NCBI RefSeq assembly: GCF_017573505.1
Contig: NZ_JAGEOJ010000043.1
Location: 1 to 33,939 of the forward strand
Reading direction: 5' to 3'
Origin: Actinomadura barringtoniae
GTDB taxonomy: Bacteria; Actinomycetota; Actinomycetes; Streptosporangiales; Streptosporangiaceae
Length of the DNA stretch: 33,939 bases
The stretch's first letter is position 1; every line of letters starts with the position of its first letter. The position numbers were made by a program, and so were the translations under genes. The notes beneath the pieces are model-generated. The model was not told where the DNA came from and searched no databases. It was given only the letters and a program-made list of their open reading frames with translations. Shown here piece after piece: positions 14,975 through 22,331 of this stretch.

Positions 14975-16288
14975 ATGTTCCGAACCCTTCACCCCGCGAC
15001 CCGCGCGACCTGCCTGACCACCGCCGCCTGCGCCACCGCCAGCGCCGCCGCCCTGGCGGCCGCGGCGTTCACCCCGCCGCCCGCAGGTGCAGCCACCGCG
15101 GCCGCGGGTGCGCCTACCGGCACCCGCGCCGCCTGGCCCGCCGCCTTGCCCGCCGCCGCGACGGCCGGTGCGCGCGCTGGAACGCACGCCACCACTCATG
15201 CCGCCTTGCCCGCTGGTGCGGCTGTCGCCGCGGCTGCGCCGCCTGAGAAGAAGTTCACGCTGCCGTCGGGGCTGACCGAGATCAGCGGGCTGGCGATGAG
15301 CGCGCGGTTCCCCGGTGTCGTCTACGCGCACAACGACAGCGGGAACAGCGCCGACATCTTCGCCATCGACACCGCGACCGGGCAGCTCAAGGCCAAGCTG
15401 AGCCTGTCGGGCGCGCCCAACACCGACTGGGAGGCCATCGCCGTCGGCAAGGACGAGACGGGCCGGTCGTCCATCTACGTCGGCGACATCGGCAACAACT
15501 TCGGCAACCGCGACCCGATCGTCTACCGGCTGCCCGAGCCGGACACGCTCGCGAACGCGACGCTGCCCGCCACGAAGTTCCAGTTGAAGTTCGCCGACGG
15601 CGCCAAGGACGCCGAGTCGATGCCGCTCGACCCGGCGACCGGGCAGCTGTACGTGGCCAGCAAGAACTACACCGGCGACGGCAGGCTCTACACGGCGCCC
15701 GACCCGCTGAACGCCGGGCAGACCAACACGCTCACCGACACCGGCAGGCCCGCACCCAAGTTCGCCACCGACGGCGCGTTCTCCCCCGACGGCAAGGCCT
15801 ACGCGCTGCGCAGCGGCGGCCCGCTCGGCGAGAACTCGGCCTGGTTCTACGACGCGACCGGCAAGCAGCTCGCCAAGGTCGCGCTGCCGAGCCAGGGGCA
15901 GGGCGAGGCCATCACCTACTACGACACGGCCTCCGTGCTGGTGGCCTCGGAGAACGAGACGCAGGTCTGGCTCGTTCACCTGCCGCCGGAGGCGATCCCG
16001 GGCTCCGGCACCCCGCCGCCGGGCGGCGACGCACCCACGGTCACCGGCCCGGGCGACCAGTCCACCGCGTTCAACAAGGCCGTGAACCTGCAGATCAAGG
16101 CGAGCGGCGGCACCGGCGCGCTCACCTACAAGGCCGACGGCCTGCCGTTCGGACTGTCGATGAGCGCGAGCGGCCTCGTCACCGGCAAGCCCTGGCAGGT
16201 CGGCACGTTCACCGTGAAGGTCACCGCCACCGACACCACGGGCAAGAGCGGCAGCGTCGGCTTCATGTGGACTGTCAGCTGGTTCTAA
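14975..16288 (+). CDS. Secreted beta-propeller protein with C-terminal Ig-like domain
   Basis: The 437-aa product starts at the ATG at 14975 with an Arg-containing N-terminus, then a long Ala-rich hydrophobic stretch and AGAA-type cleavage sites, that is, a signal peptide for export. An Ala/Thr-rich spacer runs to about residue 88. Residues about 90-345 have repeated blades (EISGLAMSARFPGVVYAHND, DWEAIAVGKDETGRSSIYVG, DAESMPLDPATGQLYVASKN), like phytase/esterase-like or SMP-30-like propellers that hold metals with Asp-rich loops. A PGSGTPPPGGDAP linker leads to a putative Ig domain (about 355-437; KASGGTGALTYKADGLPFGL, VTGKPWQVGTFTVKVTATD). The enzymatic role is unknown. It follows the LysR gene with a shared palindrome and ends at a strong terminator. 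Confidence 0.85.
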   Translation: MFRTLHPATRATCLTTAACATASAAALAAAAFTPPPAGAATAAAGAPTGTRAAWPAALPAAATAGARAGTHATTHAALPAGAAVAAAAPPEKKFTLPSGLTEISGLAMSARFPGVVYAHNDSGNSADIFAIDTATGQLKAKLSLSGAPNTDWEAIAVGKDETGRSSIYVGDIGNNFGNRDPIVYRLPEPDTLANATLPATKFQLKFADGAKDAESMPLDPATGQLYVASKNYTGDGRLYTAPDPLNAGQTNTLTDTGRPAPKFATDGAFSPDGKAYALRSGGPLGENSAWFYDATGKQLAKVALPSQGQGEAITYYDTASVLVASENETQVWLVHLPPEAIPGSGTPPPGGDAPTVTGPGDQSTAFNKAVNLQIKASGGTGALTYKADGLPFGLSMSASGLVTGKPWQVGTFTVKVTATDTTGKSGSVGFMWTVSWF

Positions 16289-16329
16289 CGGGTTCTGCTG
16301 GTCTGCCGGTCCTACTTCTTCTCAAGACG

Positions 16330-16385
16330 AGAGCGGGACCTCGGCGCGATGGCCCAGGTCCCGCTCTTGCTCTTGCTCTTGTCTT
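16330..16385. terminator. Bidirectional intrinsic terminator
   Basis: AGAGCGGGACCT (16330-16341) pairs perfectly with AGGTCCCGCTCT (16356-16367) around a 14-nt loop, followed by a T-rich run on the plus strand. It lies between the convergent secreted-protein gene (+) and the methyltransferase gene (-) and can end transcription of both. Confidence 0.85.
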
Positions 16386-16431
16386 TCGAACGTTCCTTAC
16401 GGTCAGAACACGTCACACCCGGTCAGACAGG

Positions 16432-17697
16432 TCAGACGCCCCAGTCCGGACGGAGGGGCATGTGCGAGGCGCCCTTCTCGTCCAGCTTGACGCCGAGCGT
16501 CTGGTGGAGCTGGATCCAGTTCTGCTCGAAGCCGAGGACGCAGCCGGCCATGTAGACCTTCCACACCCGGGCGATGCCGTCCCCGACCTCCTCGACCGCC
16601 TCTTCCCAGTGGTCGTCGAGGTTGCGGCACCAGCCGGTCAGCGTGCGGGCATAGTGCTCGCGCAGGTTCTCCTGGTGCCGGATCTCGAAGCCGGCGTCGT
16701 TCATCTGCTGCTGAACGTAGCCGGGGCCCTCGAGCTCGCCGTCCGGGAACACGTACCGGTTGATGAAGCCGTCCTGCTTCATCGACGGCGCGAGGTTGTC
16801 CGGGCGGGTGATCGTGTGGTTCAGCATCCGGCCGTACGGCTTCAGCTTCCCGTTGAGGAAGGCGAAGTAGGACGGCAGGTTGGCCTTGCCGATGTGCTCG
16901 GTGAGCCCGATCGAGCTGATCGCGTCGAAGCCGGTCTCGGTGACGTCCCGGTAGTCCATGTGCCGGACCTCGGCGAGGTCGGTCAGGCCCCGGTCGGCGA
17001 TGGCCTTCTGCGCCCACTCGGCCTGCTGCTTGGACAGCGTGACCCCGAGGGCCTTCACGCCGTACTCCTTGGCGGCGTGCATGACCATGCCGCCCCAGCC
17101 GCAGCCCACGTCCAGAAGCCGCATCCCCGGCTTGAGGCCGATCTTCTTGGCCACCAGGTCGTGCTTGTGGAACTGCGCCTCCTCGAGGGTGGAGTGCTCC
17201 TCGGGGTAACAGGCGCAGGTGTAGGCCATGGACGGGCCGAGCACCCACTCGTAGAAGGTGTTGGAAACGTCGTAGTGGTGGGAGATGGCCTTGGCGTCGC
17301 GCTTTTTGGAGTGCCGCAGAAACGTCGAGACGCGCGTGACGGGCGCCTCCTGCGGCGGCGGGTCCAGGCGGCGGGTGACCGCGGCGCGCAGCAGCGGGTC
17401 GCCCAGCACCGAGCCGACGATCTTGAGCTTGTCGGCCGGCTTCACCTCGCCCATCACCTGCTGCATCGTCTTCAGCGCGGTGTACATGTCGCCGCTGACG
17501 TCGATCATGCCGGCGACGTACGCCCGGGCCAGCCCGAGCGCGCCCGGCGAGTGCACCAGGTAGGACACCGCGTACGGCGACCGGACGTCGAAGCGGATGC
17601 CGGCGCCGGGAACCCCCGCCCGCGACCCGTCATAGGCCGTGAACTCCACTGGCGCCCCGGCCCCCGCGAGCCGCTCGAAGACTCTGGCCAGTGACAT
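16432..17697 (-). CDS. tmsB: CFA-synthase-family SAM methyltransferase for 10-methyl fatty acids
   Basis: The 421-aa protein belongs to the cyclopropane-fatty-acid synthase family. Residues 139-162 contain SHHYDVSNTFYEWVLGPSMA, the SAM-binding glycine motif LLDVGCGWGGM is at 194-204, and ISSIGLTEHIG follows. The extended N-terminus (about 130 residues before the HHYDVS block) and the neighbouring flavoprotein match the actinobacterial pair (BfaB/TmsB; UfaA1 in mycobacteria). That pair methylates an oleoyl chain on phospholipid to a 10-methylene intermediate, which the flavoprotein then reduces to tuberculostearic-type 10-methyl fatty acid at the inner membrane face. The ATG has an AGGAGG site 7 bp upstream. 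It lies 112 bp downstream of the flavoprotein gene in the same orientation, with hairpins between. A tmsC-like third gene is not seen. Confidence 0.9.
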   Translation of the reverse strand: MSLARVFERLAGAGAPVEFTAYDGSRAGVPGAGIRFDVRSPYAVSYLVHSPGALGLARAYVAGMIDVSGDMYTALKTMQQVMGEVKPADKLKIVGSVLGDPLLRAAVTRRLDPPPQEAPVTRVSTFLRHSKKRDAKAISHHYDVSNTFYEWVLGPSMAYTCACYPEEHSTLEEAQFHKHDLVAKKIGLKPGMRLLDVGCGWGGMVMHAAKEYGVKALGVTLSKQQAEWAQKAIADRGLTDLAEVRHMDYRDVTETGFDAISSIGLTEHIGKANLPSYFAFLNGKLKPYGRMLNHTITRPDNLAPSMKQDGFINRYVFPDGELEGPGYVQQQMNDAGFEIRHQENLREHYARTLTGWCRNLDDHWEEAVEEVGDGIARVWKVYMAGCVLGFEQNWIQLHQTLGVKLDEKGASHMPLRPDWGV

Positions 17698-17718
17698 GTT
17701 GATCCCTCCTGTCTCTCA

Positions 17719-17820
17719 GCCCCCGCAGGGGGCCCATGGGGTCACCGTCGGCCCCACCCGGAGCCCTTGCGGGCCCACTCGGGGCCCTCCCCCCGATAGC
17801 GGACGCTGGTCAGCGTCCGC
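17719..17820 (-). promoter_or_regulatory. Hairpin-rich intercistronic spacer of the tms pair
   Basis: GCGGACGCTG (17799-17808) and CAGCGTCCGC (17811-17820) form a 10-bp stem with a 2-nt loop that overlaps the stop of the flavoprotein gene. GCCCCC-GCA-GGGGGC (17719-17733) forms a second stem just before the methyltransferase ribosome site. These may set relative expression by attenuation or RNA stability. No T-run follows, so a simple intrinsic terminator is unlikely. Confidence 0.5.
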
Positions 17821-19177
17821 CGACGCATTTGTCGTAGAGGTCCAGGAGCCGCTTGGCGGGGTCATAGGCGTCCTTCAGCCGCCGATAGGTTTCCCCGTCG
17901 TAGTGGCGCCAGAACTCTTCCCGGCTATAAAAAGAAGTCGAATAGAGGGACTTGTGCCCGTCAAGGGCCGCGACCTTACGTTCGATCAAACGATTGTGAT
18001 ACTCGGGGATCTGGCCCATCGGGATGCGGACCGTCCCCCAGAACCCCACGTTCACGTACGTGCGGCCAGGCTCCAGCGGGTAGAGGGGCCAGTTCTCCTT
18101 GGCCCGCAGCGGGCAGAGCCAGATCGGGCTCATACCCACCTTGTCGTGGAAGAACTCCAGGAACTCCGGCAGCCGCTCGACCGGCACCTCGATGTCCTGG
18201 ATGACGTCCTCGCGCGGCCGCAGCCCCCGCCACCGCTCCACCCGGGCGATGATCTGGAACCGCCGGTCGTAGGCGACCATCTTGCGGTAGACGTCCGAGC
18301 GCTTGGCCTTGTCCGGCCACAGCCGCCGCACGGTCGGGTTCTGGACGCCGAACGCGCCCGAGCACCAGAACCAGTCGGTGTCCCAGCGCCAGATGTAGTC
18401 CCGCACGGTCAGGAAGTCGACCGACCGCCGCTGGATCGACTTGTAGTAGATCTCCTGGCCGGTGTAGTCGGAGGTGTAGGGGGCCTCGTCGGTGAAGAAG
18501 CCCAGCGTGATGTACTGCTCGTTCCCCGAGAAGACCGTGCCGTCCATGAAGTCGACGGTCTCGCCGTCGTAGGTCCCGCGTTCGGTGATCTCGGCCAGGG
18601 TCCGCGCGCACTCCCCCGCGTCGTCGAAGCGCAGGTGCCGGACGCGGACGTACGGCTTGACCTCGATCAGCTGGATCTTGAGCCGCAGCGAGTAGCCGAG
18701 CGTCCCGTAGGAGTTCGGGAAGCCGAAGAACAGGTCCTTGTGCTCGTTGTCGGGCGTGGCGGTGACGATCTGGCCGTCTCCGGTCAGCACCTCCATCTCC
18801 AGCACCGCCTCGTGGGGCAGTCCAAGCCGGAACGAGGTGGACTCGATGCCGAGCCCGGTCACCGCGCCGCCGAGCGTGATGGTCTTCAGCTGCGGCACGA
18901 CGGACGGCATCAGGCCGTGGGGAAGGGTCGCGTCGACCAGGTCCTCGTAGGTCGTCATCCCCTGGACCTGCGCGGTCCTGGTCTCGGGATCGACGCTCAG
19001 GACCTTGTCGAACCCGGAAACGTCCAGGCCAGGCGCCTCGGACGGGTCGCGCCACCGGAACAGGTTGGAGGTCTTCTTCGCCAGCCGCACCGGCGTCCCC
19101 TGCGGAATCGCCTCGTACGACCGCCGCAACGCCTCGACCGCCCGCTGATGATCGCCCTTGACCAGAAGCTCCGTCAT
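17810..19177 (-). CDS. tmsA: FAD-binding oxidoreductase for 10-methyl fatty-acid synthesis
   Basis: The 455-aa protein is a PCMH/FAD_binding_4-type flavoprotein related to the DHCR24/diminuto group. The FAD-binding core is seen in VPQLKTITLGGAVTGLGIES (about 94-113) followed by FRLGLPHEAVLEMEVLTGDG. The C-terminal half is rich in Trp/Tyr (DYIWRWDTDWFWCSGAFGVQ; SPIWLCPLRAKENWPLYPLE). Together with the CFA-like methyltransferase downstream it matches the BfaA/TmsA reductase (UfaA1-linked Rv0449c type), which reduces the 10-methylene group to 10-methyl. The ATG is preceded by GGGAGGGG. It is the first gene of the pair. The enzyme assignment rests on family and neighbour together and is strong; the exact acyl substrate is inferred. 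Confidence 0.88.
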   Translation of the reverse strand: MTELLVKGDHQRAVEALRRSYEAIPQGTPVRLAKKTSNLFRWRDPSEAPGLDVSGFDKVLSVDPETRTAQVQGMTTYEDLVDATLPHGLMPSVVPQLKTITLGGAVTGLGIESTSFRLGLPHEAVLEMEVLTGDGQIVTATPDNEHKDLFFGFPNSYGTLGYSLRLKIQLIEVKPYVRVRHLRFDDAGECARTLAEITERGTYDGETVDFMDGTVFSGNEQYITLGFFTDEAPYTSDYTGQEIYYKSIQRRSVDFLTVRDYIWRWDTDWFWCSGAFGVQNPTVRRLWPDKAKRSDVYRKMVAYDRRFQIIARVERWRGLRPREDVIQDIEVPVERLPEFLEFFHDKVGMSPIWLCPLRAKENWPLYPLEPGRTYVNVGFWGTVRIPMGQIPEYHNRLIERKVAALDGHKSLYSTSFYSREEFWRHYDGETYRRLKDAYDPAKRLLDLYDKCVGGR

Positions 19178-19445
19178 GCACCCCTCCCGCGCTAAGTAAA
19201 CCGATCATCCCATGTATCTGCCACATAACTGGGACGAGAGGGTCATCACAGGGAGGGAGGGGAATATCCCGGACCTAGGACACCGGGAGCCTCAGAGGCC
19301 TCCAGAAACCTCCACAGAGGCGGTTTGCAGGCGGCCAAAGGTGGTCTGAAGACGGCCGGAGACGGCCGGGGCCCGTCAGCGGCGGTTTGAAGGCCTTCAG
19401 AGACAGCTGGAGCCCATCCGCAGATCCCAGGGGCCGGGGATCAGG
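19178..19445. other. Intergenic region before tms pair
   Basis: There is no gene on either strand. The 60 bp next to the flavoprotein start are AT-richer than their surroundings and probably hold its promoter, though no clear -35/-10 pair can be picked. The rest is made of irregular GGCGG/ACGGCCGG and CCTC-rich short repeats without a convincing terminator. Confidence 0.5.
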
Positions 19446-20006
19446 TCACTTGATCAGGCGGAGGATGAACGGGTAGCGGAACGACCCGCCCGCCAGCGCC
19501 ACGATGGCCGCCACGGCCGCGACGATCCAGGTCACCGCGTACAGGAAGCCCAGCAGCCCGAACGTCACGATCACCGCCAGCAGCACGGTCAGCTGGAAGT
19601 TGACCGCCTCCGCCGCGTGCCTGCGGATGTACGCCGAGCTGCGCCCCTTCCAGAGCATCAGCACCAGCGGCCCCACGAAGACCGTCGGGTAGCCGATCGC
19701 GTGCGCGACCGCCGCCCAGACCCGTTCCTCCCCCGTCGGCGCCGCGCCCGTCCACGGACCGTCCCCCACCCCTGTCCAGGGGGCCGGGTTGCCGCCCTTG
19801 CGCTTGCCCTCGTACTGAACGGGCTGCAGGTCGAAGAGCACCTTGGAGAGGTCGCCGCGCGTCTTGGCCGTCATGGCCAAGTGCATGCGCATGTCGAACT
19901 CGTCATGGTCCAGCCGGCCCTCGGAATAGGCCACCTGAAGCCGTTCGATCACCGGCTCCCGCTCGGCGTCGGAAACGCGCAGATCCCCCGCTGCATGAAT
20001 GTCCAT
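19446..20006 (-). CDS. DUF1707 / DUF4870 small membrane protein
   Basis: The 186-aa protein starts with a DUF1707 domain (about 8-60; LRVSDAEREPVIERLQVAYS, GRLDHDEFDMRMHLAMTAKT). This actinobacterial module is usually followed by membrane segments. Residues about 95-186 match the DUF4870/TIC20-like membrane unit, with helices near IGYPTVFVGPLVLMLW, FQLTVLLAVIVTFGLLGFLY and WIVAAVAAIVALAGG, and the motif HAAEAVNFQLT. The molecular function of both families is unknown. It is transcribed in the same direction as the tms pair, 268 bp upstream of it, so it may or may not be co-transcribed. The ATG at 20006 gives the standard DUF1707 N-terminus. Confidence 0.88.
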   Translation of the reverse strand: MDIHAAGDLRVSDAEREPVIERLQVAYSEGRLDHDEFDMRMHLAMTAKTRGDLSKVLFDLQPVQYEGKRKGGNPAPWTGVGDGPWTGAAPTGEERVWAAVAHAIGYPTVFVGPLVLMLWKGRSSAYIRRHAAEAVNFQLTVLLAVIVTFGLLGFLYAVTWIVAAVAAIVALAGGSFRYPFILRLIK

Positions 20007-20068
20007 GCCTCAATCGTGAAGCGGCCGCCGACCACCCACCATCAGGGAAGCCCCTGACTCACCCCTGA

Positions 20069-20138
20069 GATGAGCACCCCACACGGATGAGCGCCCCACA
20101 CGGATGAGCACCCCGGACGCGGATGAGCAGCCTGGGGG
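20069..20138. repeat. Four short direct repeats upstream of DUF1707 gene
   Basis: GATGAGC(A/G)CCCC units start at 20069, 20086, 20103 and 20122 (periods 17, 17 and 19 bp). They lie between the deacetylase stop and the DUF1707 start on the transcribed minus strand, where a promoter is expected, so they may be iterated binding sites or another small tandem expansion. Confidence 0.75.
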
Positions 20139-20158
20139 TCTGGGCGCGGCGTGTGGGG

Positions 20159-21040
20159 TCAGCGCTTGGTGTACTTCTTGCCCGGGGTGAGCGGGTGGCC
20201 GAAGAGCTGGGAGACCGTCACGAAGACGTACCCCTTGGCCGCCAGGCGCTTGAGGATGTTGGGCACCGCCGCGACCGTCGTCGGGTGGATGTCGTGCATC
20301 AAGATGATGTAGCCGCGCCGCGCGCCGCCGACCACCCGGCGTTCCACCAGCTTGGAGTTGCGGTCGCGCCAGTCCTTCGGGTCGACCGCCCACAGGATCT
20401 GCGCGAGCTTCATCTTGCGGGTGATCGACGCGACGGTCGAGTCGGTCGCACCGCCCGGTGGCCGCATCAGGACGGGCGTGATCCCGGCGGCCTTGTGGAT
20501 CGCCGACTGCGTCTTGGACAGCTCAGAGCGCACCTTGCTCGCCGAGGCCCGCGCCAGGTCGGCGTGCGTGTAACTGTGGTTGCCGATCTCGTGCCCGGCC
20601 GCCAGCTCCTGCCGTACGAGCGAGGGGTGCGCCCTCACGTTCTGCCCGATCAGGAAGAACGTGGCCTTCACCTTGCGCTTGGCCAGGATCTTCAGCAGCT
20701 TGGACGTGCTGCTCATCGGCCCGTCGTCGAAGGTCAGCGCGATGCACTTCTGCTTCTTGCAGTCGACCTTGCCGCTGGCCGCCGCCGTCCCAGGGACCGC
20801 CTGATCCGTCGGAGCCGCCTGGTCCGTCGGAGCCGCCTGGTCGGCCGGGGCCGCCTGGTCGGCCGGGGGCGCTGGGTTCGCCGCGGGCGCGCTGACGACG
20901 GCGAGCGCCTCGTTCGGCCCGGCCTTCGGCAGCGCGGTCGCCGCGGTCGTCGTCGCGGTGGCGGGCGTGAGCGTGCTCAGCCATCCTGAGGCCGCCAGGG
21001 CGACCGTAAGAGCAGTCCAACGCCTGTACCGACCGCGCAT
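20159..21040 (-). CDS. Secreted polysaccharide deacetylase (CE4/NodB family)
   Basis: The 293-aa protein opens with MRGRYRRWTALTVALAASGW, a signal peptide, then a Pro/Ala/Asp/Gln linker of five-residue ADQAP/TDQAA units (about 59-82). The NodB domain follows, with all catalytic motifs: ALTFDDGP (Asp105, Asp106), GNHSYTHADL (His155, His159), MRPPGG (Arg193), WAVDPKDW (Asp220) and LMHDIHP (His249). Such enzymes remove N-acetyl groups from peptidoglycan or chitin-type polymers outside the cell using a divalent metal. Family length is normal once the linker is discounted. The ATG has GGAGGG 7 bp upstream. The wall or exogenous substrate cannot be told apart from sequence. Flanking genes give no pathway hint. 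Confidence 0.93.
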   Translation of the reverse strand: MRGRYRRWTALTVALAASGWLSTLTPATATTTAATALPKAGPNEALAVVSAPAANPAPPADQAAPADQAAPTDQAAPTDQAVPGTAAASGKVDCKKQKCIALTFDDGPMSSTSKLLKILAKRKVKATFFLIGQNVRAHPSLVRQELAAGHEIGNHSYTHADLARASASKVRSELSKTQSAIHKAAGITPVLMRPPGGATDSTVASITRKMKLAQILWAVDPKDWRDRNSKLVERRVVGGARRGYIILMHDIHPTTVAAVPNILKRLAAKGYVFVTVSQLFGHPLTPGKKYTKR

Positions 21041-21268
21041 GAAGGTTCCCTCCGGCTAGATCCCGTCGGTCGGCAGTGTATGAGCATGGACCATCAAAAG
21101 GGAGCGCAAAACACGCCCGAGTCGGAACCTTTCCGGACACGCCTCCTGGCCTCTGGACGCGGCCTTCGCCCGGTGTCGGGAACCTAGATCTACCGGACGA
21201 TCGTTATTGTCTTACTCGCCAAGTGCCCCGGAACGGTTCCAGGGCGGCAGCAGAGGACGGATCAGGCG

Positions 21269-21640
21269 ATGAGGTTCCGGGACCGGTTCGGGATCCGCAG
21301 GCACCGTGGCACGACGGTCACCAAGCTCGACCGCGAGGCCACCGATTCCGACATCGAGGCGCTGATCGCGTTCGCGCGCAGCAAGCAGGGTGTCGAGTTC
21401 TTCGTGGAGCCGGAGACCTTCGCCACCGACACGACCGCCGTGGCCGTCGCGTTCGACGGCGAATGGACCCGTCGCCGGGTCGGCTCGCCCAAGGTCATCG
21501 GCAAGGTGGCCCGCGACCTCGGCCTGCCCATCTACGACGTCCAGATCGTCGGCTACCCACCCCGCATGCGCGCCTGGAACGAGCGCAACCGCGACCGCCG
21601 CATAGACCCCGGCTCCCCCGGCGAGGCAGTGTCTTCCTAG
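21269..21640 (+). CDS. Small conserved-looking protein of unknown function
   Basis: The 123-aa basic protein begins MRFRDRFGIRRHRGTTVTKL and contains DSDIEALIAFARSKQGVEFF, VAVAFDGEWTRRRVGSPKVI and LPIYDVQIVGYPPRMRAWN. The mix of alternating beta strands and helices with a basic N-terminus looks like a genuine soluble domain, and codon use matches that of its neighbours. I do not recognise the family. A signal peptide or membrane segment is absent. It starts 228 bp from the divergent deacetylase gene and converges on a TetR gene, the two stop codons sharing the palindrome CTAG. A GAGG ribosome-like site is rather far from the ATG. Confidence 0.7.
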   Translation: MRFRDRFGIRRHRGTTVTKLDREATDSDIEALIAFARSKQGVEFFVEPETFATDTTAVAVAFDGEWTRRRVGSPKVIGKVARDLGLPIYDVQIVGYPPRMRAWNERNRDRRIDPGSPGEAVSS

Positions 21641-22242
21641 CCCTGACTGTCTTCTGAGCCCTGGGAGAAGAGCTGCTCCAGCTGGGCCGTCAGCAGGTCG
21701 GCGAGCACTTCTGGATCGGCGTCGGCGAGCGCGCCTAGGCCGTACATCTGCCGCATGACCTGGAAGCCGACGACCGTGGACAGGACCAGGGCGGCGCGTT
21801 CGGGGGCGTGCGGACCGTCCATGACCTCGGCCACCTGCCGGTGGTGATGCCGTTCGATCTGCTCCCGGGCGGTACGGGTCGCCACCGGGTTGGACAGTGC
21901 CCGCAGCAGGATCAGCAGCCCTTCCGGGGCCGGATCGCCGTACCCGGTCCGCCGCACCAACGCCTCGGCGAGGGCCCGCGGCACGTCCTTGCGTTCGATG
22001 AGTTCGGGGCGCAGCACCTCGGGTGAGTTCATGGCGCCGACCACGACCTCCAGGAACAGCTGCTCCTTGGACCCGAAGTAGCGGTTCACCAGCATCGCGG
22101 TGACCCCTGCCCCCGCCGCGATCTCGCGTACGCCGACGCCGTCGTACCCCCGGCGGGCGAACGCGTCGCGCGCCGAGTCCAGGATCGCCTGCCGCGTGGC
22201 AGCGGCGTCCCGCCGCCGCGACCGCACCTCTTCGTCAGCCAC
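21637..22242 (-). CDS. TetR-family regulator, divergent from SDR gene
   Basis: The 201-aa protein has a typical TetR N-terminal DNA-binding domain: ATRQAILDSARDAFARRGYD, then VREIAAGAGVTAMLVNRYFG (about 38-57) and the SKEQLF turn. The C-terminal ligand domain (EGLLILLRALSNPVATRTAR, VLSTVVGFQVMRQMYGL) is of the TetR_C AcrR-like group. The GTG at 22242 follows a GGAAGGGGG site. The divergent SDR gene starts 90 bp away, and the space contains three GTAGAC/GTCTAC half-sites, so repression of both itself and the SDR is likely. Its stop overlaps that of the convergent small gene by 4 bp. Confidence 0.93.
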   Translation of the reverse strand: MADEEVRSRRRDAAATRQAILDSARDAFARRGYDGVGVREIAAGAGVTAMLVNRYFGSKEQLFLEVVVGAMNSPEVLRPELIERKDVPRALAEALVRRTGYGDPAPEGLLILLRALSNPVATRTAREQIERHHHRQVAEVMDGPHAPERAALVLSTVVGFQVMRQMYGLGALADADPEVLADLLTAQLEQLFSQGSEDSQG

Positions 22243-22272
22243 GAGCCCCCTTCCACGACCACCCGCACTCTA

Positions 22273-22311
22273 TGTATACACTCGTAGACAAACAAGTCTA
22301 CAGTCGTAGAC
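22273..22311. promoter_or_regulatory. Probable TetR operator in divergent promoter
   Basis: Three alternating half-sites lie at 22284-22289 (GTAGAC), 22296-22301 (GTCTAC) and 22306-22311 (GTAGAC), forming two overlapping inverted repeats with 6-bp and 4-bp spacers. The 8-bp palindrome TGTATACA (22273-22280) beside them also gives a plausible -10 (TATACA) toward the TetR gene. The site is central between divergent TetR and SDR genes. Confidence 0.75.
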
Positions 22312-22331
22312 AACTCGTGCAGGGGGCAGAC

